Source: a virus
Virus record (IMG/VR): IMGVR_UViG_3300032677_000048
Span: 1 to 49,387 of that record
Length of the DNA: 49,387 nt
Reading direction: 5' to 3' (one strand)
In this document: positions 23,416-30,896 of the stretch, piece by piece
How positions within the stretch are numbered: the stretch's first letter is position 1
How the letters are laid out: each line of letters opens with the position of its first letter
Notes under the pieces: model-generated
Seen by the model: only the letters and a program-made list of their open reading frames with translations
Told to the model about the DNA's origin: nothing
The model's database searches: none
Position numbers and translations under genes: made by a program

Positions 23416-23619
23416 ATGAACATTAACACAAACAACAAACCAGTTAAGCCTAAACACAACATCATCGTTACGATCATTCGCAATGGTATTCACACATTCA
23501 ACGGTTATATCCGTGGAGAAACAACGGCAGGATATTTCGTGTCGTTTGACTCACCGGACGATGTGTCTAAAGAATGGTTTGCAAAGAACAGTAAAACTAC
23601 TTCTTGTAAATTGGTCTAA
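23416..23619 (+). CDS. Small basic beta-rich protein
   Basis: A 67-residue protein (MNINTNNKPVKPKHNIIVTI) with SH3-like alternating strands (HNIIVTIIRNGIHTFNGYIRG) and conserved glycine turns. It begins 3 bases after the previous stop. Unknown function. Confidence 0.45.
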   Translation: MNINTNNKPVKPKHNIIVTIIRNGIHTFNGYIRGETTAGYFVSFDSPDDVSKEWFAKNSKTTSCKLV

Positions 23620-23646
23620 CAATAACACATAAAAAGGAATAATATT

Positions 23647-24105
23647 ATGTTAACAAAAGAACAATTAAATGATATGCTTCAATTACTTGAAGCACATCGA
23701 GATGGTAAAAAAATTGAATATCAATCTATTTATTCTGATGGTAATGACCGTTGGCTAGACATTGAAGAACCATTATTTAACTTTGCCAATTATAGGTATC
23801 GTGTTAAAGTCAAACCAGAAGAATCAAATGATGTACTTCAATTAATTGAAGTACATCGATATCGTCCATGGCTTATTAGAGAAGTTCCAACTGGAGCATG
23901 GATTAGATGGAATGAATGTGGAAAGACTGAAATCATAGGGCGTAGATTTGGGTCACACGTCATTGTAGGAACAGTTGACAACAATATCATTCCATCAGTG
24001 CCTACATATAATATTTGTTGGTCAACAGACTTTATGTTGAGGTTTCTAGATTATTCTCTCGACCGAGGTAAATCTTGGCATCCTTGTGGAGTATTAGTCT
24101 CGTAA
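23647..24105 (+). CDS. Unknown phage protein with an internally duplicated motif
   Basis: A 152-residue protein. Two related openings occur, LNDMLQLLEAHRDGKKIEYQ and SNDVLQLIEVHRYRPWLI, about 60 residues apart, and the DNA of the two copies is also similar, so part of the gene looks duplicated. The WLDIEEPLFNFANYRYRVK segment matches a pattern common in small phage proteins that lack a known role. Confidence 0.5.
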   Translation: MLTKEQLNDMLQLLEAHRDGKKIEYQSIYSDGNDRWLDIEEPLFNFANYRYRVKVKPEESNDVLQLIEVHRYRPWLIREVPTGAWIRWNECGKTEIIGRRFGSHVIVGTVDNNIIPSVPTYNICWSTDFMLRFLDYSLDRGKSWHPCGVLVS

Positions 24106-24172
24106 TATAACTCCATATAAAATAGTATAACTATACCATTCAATTTCTTATAGTATTATCATCCAAATCACT

Positions 24173-24188
24173 TGGCACGATAATTGCT
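24173..24188 (+). promoter_or_regulatory. Sigma-54 (-24/-12) promoter
   Basis: TGGCAC-GATAA-TTGCT is a full match to the RpoN consensus. The predicted start is about 24199, exactly the first base of a 6-bp hairpin (CTCACT, 24199-24204, with AGTGAG, 24223-24228). It drives the 220-codon gene at 24270. Confidence 0.8.
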
Positions 24189-24269
24189 ATATAGATTGCT
24201 CACTCTATCATAAGTTTGGTTAAGTGAGTGTTAGTAAACAAATAACAAACAAAAAAGAAAGTAATACAT

Positions 24270-24932
24270 ATGTCCGAAAACACAACTGCAACTGTTCCTG
24301 CTAATATTCCGAATCCTCCGAAAGCTCCTCGTCCTGACTTGAGTAAGGTTGTCCCATACCTCGTAACTCGTAACACAGTCGAGAAAGCTCTTACTCCATT
24401 GGCTGGTAGTCGTAAAACTTGGGATGGTGTGGTGTATCAAGCTCCACAGGTGAGGACTACTGAGAACACTGGTATCATTGACGACCCACTCTTTATCGAA
24501 GACTTGGCATGGGCTGGTAAAGATAACATCGTTCGGGCACTTAATGTTATCTGGCGTCGTTTGGCTCAGGATGCTCATGCTGATGCTATTCCGGAGCATG
24601 ATAATGAACCTGGCTTCCCTGAGGGTAGTAAGGCGGGAGTGTTCGTTGCTGAACGGTTCATCAAATCCATCGAGAACTTCACTACGTCCTCTCTGCGTAT
24701 TAGTGAGTTAGTGGAATTATATGAGGAAGCTAATGCTGCATTCCAACGATATACGTCGAACGAACTCATCCCCGCTATCATGGCATGTAATGGTGATGTG
24801 GATAAGATTGCAGAGATCAAAGCGTATGTCAAGAAACTCGGTGATACTGTGAATCAGTACAAACTGGAAATCGATGAACGCCGCGCCAAGAAATCAAAAG
24901 AGGCGAATACTGACGAAGTTCGTCCTGAATAA
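24270..24932 (+). CDS. Abundant middle protein of unknown function under sigma-54 control
   Basis: A 220-residue protein, starting MSENTTATVPANIPNPPKAP, with a Pro-rich N-terminus, a central domain (about 40-150) and a long charged C-terminal helix (KAYVKKLGDTVNQYKLEIDE) ending in a disordered acidic tail. Codon choice is more biased than in neighbouring genes, as in the capsid gene, which implies high expression. It has its own sigma-54 promoter, and its leader has a hairpin at the 5' end. A hairpin at 24946-24970 follows the stop. An abundant DNA- or protein-binding role is a guess; no family was recognised. Confidence 0.55.
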   Translation: MSENTTATVPANIPNPPKAPRPDLSKVVPYLVTRNTVEKALTPLAGSRKTWDGVVYQAPQVRTTENTGIIDDPLFIEDLAWAGKDNIVRALNVIWRRLAQDAHADAIPEHDNEPGFPEGSKAGVFVAERFIKSIENFTTSSLRISELVELYEEANAAFQRYTSNELIPAIMACNGDVDKIAEIKAYVKKLGDTVNQYKLEIDERRAKKSKEANTDEVRPE

Positions 24933-24945
24933 TTAGATCATGGTA

Positions 24946-24970
24946 TGACAGGCACCAATAAGTCCTGTCA
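24946..24970 (+). terminator. Hairpin after the 220-codon gene
   Basis: TGACAGG (24946-24952) pairs with CCTGTCA (24964-24970) around an 11-base loop, 13 bases after the stop. The following bases (ATTAACTTCT) are only modestly T-rich, so it may be a weak terminator or a 3'-end stabiliser. Confidence 0.5.
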
Positions 24971-24976
24971 ATTAAC

Positions 24977-25117
24977 TTCTGTTGATAGGTGTAAGCTAGT
25001 GTGGCTGTAATTCTCGAAGCAGACTAAGCAACTGTTCTAATAACTCATTTAGAGTTTTATCGAGTAATAAGATTACCAAATGAAAATCATTTGTATTCTC
25101 CCTACCTATCAGCAGAA
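24977..25117 (+). repeat. 14-bp inverted repeat closing a multibranched intergenic structure
   Basis: TTCTGTTGATAGGT (24977-24990) pairs with ACCTATCAGCAGAA (25104-25117) with a single wobble. Inside are CTCG/CGAG, AACTC/GAGTT and CAAATGA/TCATTTG hairpins. This is the same architecture as at 21116-21368: a long closing stem with small helices inside. Confidence 0.6.
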
Positions 25118-25142
25118 ATTAGTTAACAATCAACCAAGAACA

Positions 25143-25305
25143 ATGAATGAAAAAGAAAAAGAAACTTGTTATATTTGTTGTGAAATCATCAATGTGTCGA
25201 ACGCCCGATCATGTATTTAAGTCTAAGTATAAAGCAAATAAATACATTAGTACAGACCCACTTCCTGAACAGTACACGTTACAACAATATACTGTTATTC
25301 AATGA
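25143..25305 (+). pseudogene. Small Cys-rich gene in two overlapping frames
   Basis: The ATG at 25143 encodes MNEKEKETCYICCEIIN and then stops after 25 residues. Another frame starting at an ATG at 25192 (MCRTPDHVFKSKYKANKY) runs to a TGA that overlaps the start of the next gene (25302-25305). The two pieces would fuse naturally with one base change near 25190, giving a small CxxC protein. Either the gene is frameshifted or two tiny overlapping genes exist; the coupling at the 3' end supports the second frame being translated. Confidence 0.4.
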
Positions 25306-25757
25306 AACAACCAAACAAAGAACAACCAGACAATACTACTCTTCCTACTGACGAACTTCTATATATTATATTAGGCGATGAACATTCTGGTAATGAACAT
25401 CGTACTATTCCTCCACGCGTTAGCGCGATTCTCTATCATAAACTTAAAAATTCCTTAGTCTATAAGGTAGTTCTTGAAGAAGATGGAAGCCATACGTTAT
25501 GGTGGTATAATGCTTGGTATAATGATACAGAACGTCGTAGGAAAATGAAAGAGTATTCAGAGAAGTTACGGGTGGAAGGGTGGTTACTGTCTGCGAATGT
25601 TGCTGATATAGCTAGAGCTATTCAGAAGTCTGCAAAGGTAGGTCAATCAACAGCAGAACAGATAGCATATTCGTTGATTAAGAATCCTAATGGTATGCTA
25701 GTGATTAAAGATATGTTTGGTATTAACAAATTAAAAGAGAAAGTTGAAGAGTTATGA
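25302..25757 (+). CDS. Unknown replication-region protein
   Basis: A 151-residue protein (MKQPNKEQPDNTTLPTDELL). A disordered start is followed by an alpha/beta domain with a Trp/Tyr-rich patch (SHTLWWYNAWYNDTERRRK) and a helical C-terminus. Both ends overlap neighbours by ATGA, coupling it to the helicase gene. It may be a helicase partner. Confidence 0.5.
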   Translation: MKQPNKEQPDNTTLPTDELLYIILGDEHSGNEHRTIPPRVSAILYHKLKNSLVYKVVLEEDGSHTLWWYNAWYNDTERRRKMKEYSEKLRVEGWLLSANVADIARAIQKSAKVGQSTAEQIAYSLIKNPNGMLVIKDMFGINKLKEKVEEL

Positions 25758-27958
25758 CACCAAAAGAACAACAAGCTCAAGAGAAGAGACAACGGTTAGT
25801 TATAAAAGGCATATGTAATAGGCTGTTGTCACAGTTCTCACTCAAAGGAGTGAAGACATGGGAAGATGTGTATAGAATGACAGGTTATGATGAGAGTTGG
25901 ATTAAGTCTCAGAGTAATTGTCTGTTGCCTATATCATTCAGTGAGTTGAAGAACTACTGTAAACAGTTGTCAGATAACTATGAGAAACAACTAAAGGAGA
26001 AATATGAAATCAAACAGATTATACAGACAGTCACAGAAACCATTGTCAAGAATAGAGAACCTGATACAACTAAGACTAATCCAACTGACACTGTCACACA
26101 AACCAAATGTGAAGTCATTACCGATTCAGTGGATGAATCAGGATTCAATAACTCCAATGATTACGGTTTGCAACCTTCGCCATTAGAGAAAGCCTTTCTA
26201 TTTTGGTTCCAGAAGAAATCTACTAAGGAATTGTTTGATGGTATAGTGGTAAAGAAGTATCCAGCCATGATGTTAATTGCATCTACTGGTACAGGTAAGA
26301 CATTCATCCAAGCTGCATTAGATAGGCGTTTGAAAGATATTAAGTTTGCTGAGTCTAAGACGTGGGGTCATGTGAATACTCTAGCTATCACTCGTAACTC
26401 TGTAGTAGAACAGACTAAAAGAGTATTGAGAGATAAGTTCTCTATCAATCCTATATCTGATACTGAGGTTATCAATATCGAGAAGCTTCGTACGAGAGCG
26501 GGACAGATATGGTTGGAAGAGAATAAGACTATTGTTGATGGTGAAGAAGTTACCATATGGAAGTGGAAACCTGTGATTAACCCTGCTGTGTTATTTATTG
26601 ATGAGTGTCAGGCTGTGAAGAACTCTGATAGTACTCAGCATAAGATCATATTGAAGTTCTCTGAGTTGGAGAACACTAGTCAGATATACATATCAGCTAC
26701 ACCATTTACTCGTGTATCAGAAGCGAAGTGTTTTGCTATTGCTACGAAGAAGGATATATCTAACTGGGGATTTCCTCCTGGTACTAGGTTGTCAGAAGCT
26801 ACATGGAATACGTATGCTTCTGCTATTGCTCATCCATCTGCACCAGAGGAATATAATGAGGCAGCAGTAGAGAGATTAATTAAAGACCTTGATGACTATA
26901 TAGTACGAGTTAAAGGCGTAAGGTGGCAGTTTAATGCTATTAATAGTGTAGAGATTATTGACTTTGAGAATGATGCTCAACACAAAGAATATCATGATGC
27001 ATGGGAAAGGTATCTGATTAAGAAAGCTAAGTTAGAAGAAGCTGTTACAGATAATCCTAGGTTTCAAGCTATGATAGAGTTGGGTATATTCTTAGCTGCT
27101 GCTGAGTATGCAAAGAGATACATCTTTGCGAAGAGAATGTATCGAGATGTTCAGGAAGGATATGCCGCAGTTTGTGCAGTTAAGTTTAAGAAAACAATCA
27201 TAGCTGTGACTAAGATTTTAGTAGAGGACTATGGAGTTCCTAGAGATAAGATTAGCTTAGTGTGGGGTGGTGGACAGACACAGCTTACTGCTAAGCAGAA
27301 GTTAAAAGCTCAAGTTAGAGCGAATGAAGATGTGTTCAAGATGGCAGGGATTACTATGGAGGACATGATGTTAGATGATGTTGAGGATAGGGTTATGGAA
27401 GATCTTGACCCTGCATTACGTCTAGGTAATCAATCTAAAGAACAACGTCAACTAGAGATTGATAGGTTTCAATCTGGGAAGTCATTGTACTGTATGTACA
27501 CATACAAAGCTGGTGGAGTAGGGTTGTCATTGCATCATACTGATGAACAAACGAAAGAGAAAGTTCGCAGACAAAAGAATGGGTATGCAGTGGTTGAGGA
27601 CATACCTAATATACCTACTCGTCCGAGGAAAGTTACTGTTGGACCTACCTGGTCACCTATTGAATTAGTCCAAGGTTGTGGTCGCGCGCCACGATTAACT
27701 AGTTTGTCGAATACTATTCAACATTTTCTTTATTATCGTGGTACAGTAGAAGAAGAACAGGCTTGGGTAGTTACGCATAGGTTGAAGTGTTTGTCGAAGG
27801 TAGTTCGTCAACATGAGTCATGGCAAGATTTGATATTGAATCACTCGAAGGCTAAAGAGATAGCTAAAGCTAGAGTAGAGGAGTATCAGAAGTTGGGTGA
27901 GTCAGATGAACCAGCTACTGAGTTTGGAGTTAACCTTGGTGAAGAGGAGGAAGAATAA
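25754..27958 (+). CDS. SF2 family DNA helicase / ATPase
   Basis: A 734-residue helicase. The N-terminal ~160 residues are a separate helical and disordered region. Motif I is ASTGTGKT (about 176-183), motif II is the Walker B DECQ in LFIDECQAVKN (about 282-287), motif III is SATPFTR (about 314-320), and motif VI is QGCGRAPRL (about 639-647). The arrangement is that of superfamily 2 (DEAD/Snf2-like) enzymes of phages that act in replication or recombination. The C-terminus is acidic (GEEEEE). It starts inside the stop of the previous gene (ATGA). Confidence 0.8.
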   Translation: MTPKEQQAQEKRQRLVIKGICNRLLSQFSLKGVKTWEDVYRMTGYDESWIKSQSNCLLPISFSELKNYCKQLSDNYEKQLKEKYEIKQIIQTVTETIVKNREPDTTKTNPTDTVTQTKCEVITDSVDESGFNNSNDYGLQPSPLEKAFLFWFQKKSTKELFDGIVVKKYPAMMLIASTGTGKTFIQAALDRRLKDIKFAESKTWGHVNTLAITRNSVVEQTKRVLRDKFSINPISDTEVINIEKLRTRAGQIWLEENKTIVDGEEVTIWKWKPVINPAVLFIDECQAVKNSDSTQHKIILKFSELENTSQIYISATPFTRVSEAKCFAIATKKDISNWGFPPGTRLSEATWNTYASAIAHPSAPEEYNEAAVERLIKDLDDYIVRVKGVRWQFNAINSVEIIDFENDAQHKEYHDAWERYLIKKAKLEEAVTDNPRFQAMIELGIFLAAAEYAKRYIFAKRMYRDVQEGYAAVCAVKFKKTIIAVTKILVEDYGVPRDKISLVWGGGQTQLTAKQKLKAQVRANEDVFKMAGITMEDMMLDDVEDRVMEDLDPALRLGNQSKEQRQLEIDRFQSGKSLYCMYTYKAGGVGLSLHHTDEQTKEKVRRQKNGYAVVEDIPNIPTRPRKVTVGPTWSPIELVQGCGRAPRLTSLSNTIQHFLYYRGTVEEEQAWVVTHRLKCLSKVVRQHESWQDLILNHSKAKEIAKARVEEYQKLGESDEPATEFGVNLGEEEEE

Positions 27959-27959
27959 T

Positions 27960-28103
27960 ATGACAAGTTTTAAACGTCCGATTGAAACAATGTTAGTAGA
28001 GCCAGAGTTTTCTTATATCAATAACGTTAAGATTGATGAACCACACAAGTCTTTAATAGAACAAAAAGTGAGAACAATACTACAAAAATATGTTAAAGTT
28101 TAA
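27960..28103 (+). CDS. 47-residue protein of unknown function
   Basis: A short frame (MTSFKRPIETMLVEPEFSY) that starts 1 base after the helicase stop and overlaps the ligase start by 14 bases. Tight placement supports translation; no function can be suggested. Confidence 0.45.
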   Translation: MTSFKRPIETMLVEPEFSYINNVKIDEPHKSLIEQKVRTILQKYVKV

Positions 28104-29100
28104 GAGGCCAATCCTAGCTGCATCCTTAATGCCATCTAACATTCCACACACTGATGAGAACATTCTATCAGCTATGTCTAAGTTACAATATCCTGTTCTA
28201 GCATCAGAAAAGATTGATGGGATTCGTGCATTGAGAATGAATGGAACTGTATTATCTCGCACATTGAAAGTGATTCCTAACCGTTCTATCTGTGATAGAC
28301 TTAAGATGTTGCCAGGTGGATTTGATGGAGAACTTTGGCATCCAGCTCTATCATACAATGAGATTGAGTCTATTGTAATGAGTCATGCTCATGCTATTTC
28401 TGATTTGATTAAGTTCTATGTATTAGACGTGTTCAATGAAGAACGGTATCAACAACGGGTTCAATCTATAACTAAATGGTATGAATCAATGGACACATCT
28501 CCCAATTATCATTGGACTCCTCCGTGTAGATGTACCACACCAGAAGAACTGTTTACATTCTTTCTTGATATGGAGACTCTTGGAGCAGAGGGAATATGTT
28601 TTAGATTGCCTATGTCTCCATATAAGCAAGGTCGCTCCACATTAGATGAACAGTATCTTGTCAAGTTGGCAAGGTTCATACGAACTGAGTTGAAGGTTGT
28701 AGGATTCAAAGAACAATTTGAGAATGGTAATCCTAATCAGTATAATGATATAGGGTATATGAAGCGTGCTACTAACAACGCCAATATGTATGGGAAGAAT
28801 ACGTTAGGTGCATTTGTATGTGTATCTAAATCTGAATGTGATATATTGGGTCCTGATATCAAAAAGATTGAGAATGGTAGTATCACATTTGTAAATGGTA
28901 ATACATGGCATGTTAGACCAGAATCTATTATTAATGTAGGTACTGGTATAAGGATGACTAACAAGTTGAGGAAAGAGATTTGGTTGAACCAAGATAAGTA
29001 TCTTGGTAAAACCATTATAGTAAAACATAAACCGCATAACCAAAAGGACAAACTACGTCATTCTATATTCGTAGGGTTTCGTAGTAGCATTGACATATGA
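28090..29100 (+). CDS. ATP-dependent DNA ligase
   Basis: A 336-residue protein. The nucleotidyltransferase motif I is EKIDGIRAL (about residues 38-46) with the adenylated Lys in KIDG. Further ligase motifs are visible as SRTLKVIP, GFDGELWHP (motif III-like, with the conserved Asp and Glu), and EGICFRLP (motif IV). A C-terminal OB-fold region would follow (about 230-336). The size matches phage T7-type ligases. It seals nicks in replicated DNA. Its TGA overlaps the next ATG. Confidence 0.85.
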   Translation: MLKFKRPILAASLMPSNIPHTDENILSAMSKLQYPVLASEKIDGIRALRMNGTVLSRTLKVIPNRSICDRLKMLPGGFDGELWHPALSYNEIESIVMSHAHAISDLIKFYVLDVFNEERYQQRVQSITKWYESMDTSPNYHWTPPCRCTTPEELFTFFLDMETLGAEGICFRLPMSPYKQGRSTLDEQYLVKLARFIRTELKVVGFKEQFENGNPNQYNDIGYMKRATNNANMYGKNTLGAFVCVSKSECDILGPDIKKIENGSITFVNGNTWHVRPESIINVGTGIRMTNKLRKEIWLNQDKYLGKTIIVKHKPHNQKDKLRHSIFVGFRSSIDI

Positions 29101-29288
29101 GTGATCTAACACAACAATCATTTGCTCGTGCCCAACGAGCTTATGATAGAATGACTGATGAGAGTCATTTCAGGCCATTAAGAACACAAGAACAACAAGA
29201 AGCATATGAAGATTGGCTGGAATCAAAGGCTGATGAAGCTAGAGATGAAGCACTGATTGAAAGGATGAATAATGAAAGAACACACTGA
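29097..29288 (+). CDS. Small acidic helical protein
   Basis: A 63-residue protein, MSDLTQQSFARAQRAYDRMT, highly charged and helical throughout. Start overlaps the ligase stop by 4 bases (ATGA). Unknown function. Confidence 0.5.
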   Translation: MSDLTQQSFARAQRAYDRMTDESHFRPLRTQEQQEAYEDWLESKADEARDEALIERMNNERTH

Positions 29289-29592
29289 TGAACAATTGAA
29301 GTTGGCTCTGGCAAAGATGTTGCCGGAGATACTAATGCATGACAACATATTTAACCGCATTCACTTTCATGAAGGCGAATATGTTAAGTGGCCAAAAGTC
29401 CAAGACACCGAATGGCTTCATGTCTGTTGGCTGGTGGAAGAGACACTCCTGGTCATAGAAAAAGCAAGTTACATTAACGAGCTTTGGGAATGTTGTAAAA
29501 TACAACCAACTGGTTACGAGTGGCTGTTTACTCACGCCACATGGCAACAACGCGCGATCGCGTTAGCAAAGGTGAAAGGAACTAAGATATGA
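29272..29592 (+). CDS. Unknown protein
   Basis: A 106-residue helical protein (MKEHTDEQLKLALAKMLPEI) with many Trp and His in its middle (VKWPKVQDTEWLHVCWLVEE). The pattern near the C-terminus (LFTHATWQQRAIALAKV) resembles small phage proteins of unknown role. It contains a CGCGCGATCGCG motif near its end. Confidence 0.5.
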   Translation: MKEHTDEQLKLALAKMLPEILMHDNIFNRIHFHEGEYVKWPKVQDTEWLHVCWLVEETLLVIEKASYINELWECCKIQPTGYEWLFTHATWQQRAIALAKVKGTKI

Positions 29593-29595
29593 AAC

Positions 29596-29919
29596 ATGAA
29601 AGATAATCGTATTGTAATAGACCTGTCTAAAGTACAGTGGGCTAGGTTTGGATGGAGGAATCAACATGGCGATTTTCGTCATATCAAACCTAATGTTCCT
29701 ACTGTATATAACCAAGCATTCAATCCTATTGAGCGTGCATTCATGTGTCCTAATAACATGACCATGTTAGACTATGCTATGCATAATCATCTGTTAGATA
29801 TATGGACACAAGAGGTTAAGTTTAAGGTAACAGCTAACACAACATTAACATATACTGGAGACAAAGCAGTTAGCTTATATAAAGCTTTCTGTGAGAGACA
29901 GTTTAACAAAAGGAAATAA
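29596..29919 (+). CDS. Unknown protein
   Basis: A 107-residue protein (MKDNRIVIDLSKVQWARFGW), basic, without recognised motif. It lies 3 bases after the previous gene and 3 bases before the sigma-54 activator gene, so it is part of the same operon. Confidence 0.5.
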   Translation: MKDNRIVIDLSKVQWARFGWRNQHGDFRHIKPNVPTVYNQAFNPIERAFMCPNNMTMLDYAMHNHLLDIWTQEVKFKVTANTTLTYTGDKAVSLYKAFCERQFNKRK

Positions 29920-29922
29920 TAT

Positions 29923-30828
29923 ATGCCACCACAACCAAAGAACAATAATGGACCCAAGGCTCCTGATGAGGCAGGGCTGAGGTTACTACTAGAGAATAAT
30001 TTAACAGAAGAAGCTCAGTCACTAATAGATAACCATAAGTTGCAGTATAAGATTGTCTGTAAAGATGGTAAGTATCTATTAGAAGATTCAGTAGTTGGTG
30101 CTGAGCTATGGCTTAAGAAGTTTATCACTGTTGATGCTGAGTCATTACAGATGAAAGATGACGCATTGAAGTTGTCGAAGATTGATGACGAAGTATTGAT
30201 TCATGGTGAAACTGGTACAGGTAAAGAGTTGATTGCACGGTCGTTAATTGGTGATAGACAGGGAGGGTTCTATCGAGTTAATTGTGCAGCTATGCCATCA
30301 AACCTAATAGAGTCTGAGCTATTCGGTCATAGCATTGGCGCCTTTACTGATGCAAAGAAATCAAAGAAGGGACTATTCGAAGTTGCCAAAGATGGAGTAT
30401 TGTTCCTTGATGAGATAGGTGATCTTCCTATTGATACTCAAGCTAAAGTTCTCAATGCTTTGCAACCTGTGGATGGCAAACGATACATTCGTCCTGTAGG
30501 TTCTAATGATGAGATTGAGATTAACTGTAGGGTGGTGTGTGCTACTCATAGGAATCTAGAAGAGATGATTGAACAGAAGTTATTTCGTATGGATTTATAT
30601 GCTAGGATATCAACGTTTGTATTAGAGATTAAGCCATTGAGATCTAGGAAGTGTGATGTGATTCCAATAGTTAAAGAGCTTGGTTTTATATTAAAGAAAG
30701 AATCCAAGGCTGCTGAGTTTCTTGATGTGTATCTTGATGACATTATGAATGACAAGTTGTCACTGAGACTTAATGTTCGAAGTCTTGAACAAGCAGTTAA
30801 GAGATTCTCTGTGTTAGGAAAAGTATAA
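29923..30828 (+). CDS. Phage-encoded sigma-54 activator ATPase (enhancer-binding protein without DNA-binding domain)
   Basis: A 301-residue protein. Residues about 68-295 are the AAA+ domain of bacterial enhancer-binding proteins: Walker A GETGTGKE (95-102), the loop ELFGHSIGAFTDA (132-144) which carries the sigma-54-contacting GAFTGA motif as GAFTDA, Walker B GVLFLDEIGDLP (158-169), an arginine-finger region FRMDLYAR (221-228) and sensor II NVRSLEQAVKR (284-294). These enzymes use ATP hydrolysis to open promoters bound by RpoN polymerase. There is no receiver domain; the first ~65 residues are an unrecognised domain. The protein ends right after the AAA+ domain, with no Fis-type helix-turn-helix. 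A sigma-54 promoter lies 43 bases downstream and four others occur in the genome. Confidence 0.9.
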   Translation: MPPQPKNNNGPKAPDEAGLRLLLENNLTEEAQSLIDNHKLQYKIVCKDGKYLLEDSVVGAELWLKKFITVDAESLQMKDDALKLSKIDDEVLIHGETGTGKELIARSLIGDRQGGFYRVNCAAMPSNLIESELFGHSIGAFTDAKKSKKGLFEVAKDGVLFLDEIGDLPIDTQAKVLNALQPVDGKRYIRPVGSNDEIEINCRVVCATHRNLEEMIEQKLFRMDLYARISTFVLEIKPLRSRKCDVIPIVKELGFILKKESKAAEFLDVYLDDIMNDKLSLRLNVRSLEQAVKRFSVLGKV

Positions 30829-30870
30829 CTTAATATAACATCTAACACACTTTAATAGATAGATGTTGAT

Positions 30871-30886
30871 TGGCATGAAACTTGCT
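30871..30886 (+). promoter_or_regulatory. Sigma-54 (-24/-12) promoter of the structured RNA locus
   Basis: TGGCAT-GAAAC-TTGCT matches the RpoN consensus with correct GG-N10-GC spacing. The predicted start is about 30897. It lies directly after the activator gene and reads into a long non-coding structured region and then the genes from 31323 onward. Confidence 0.8.
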
Positions 30887-30896
30887 TACAGTGGTA

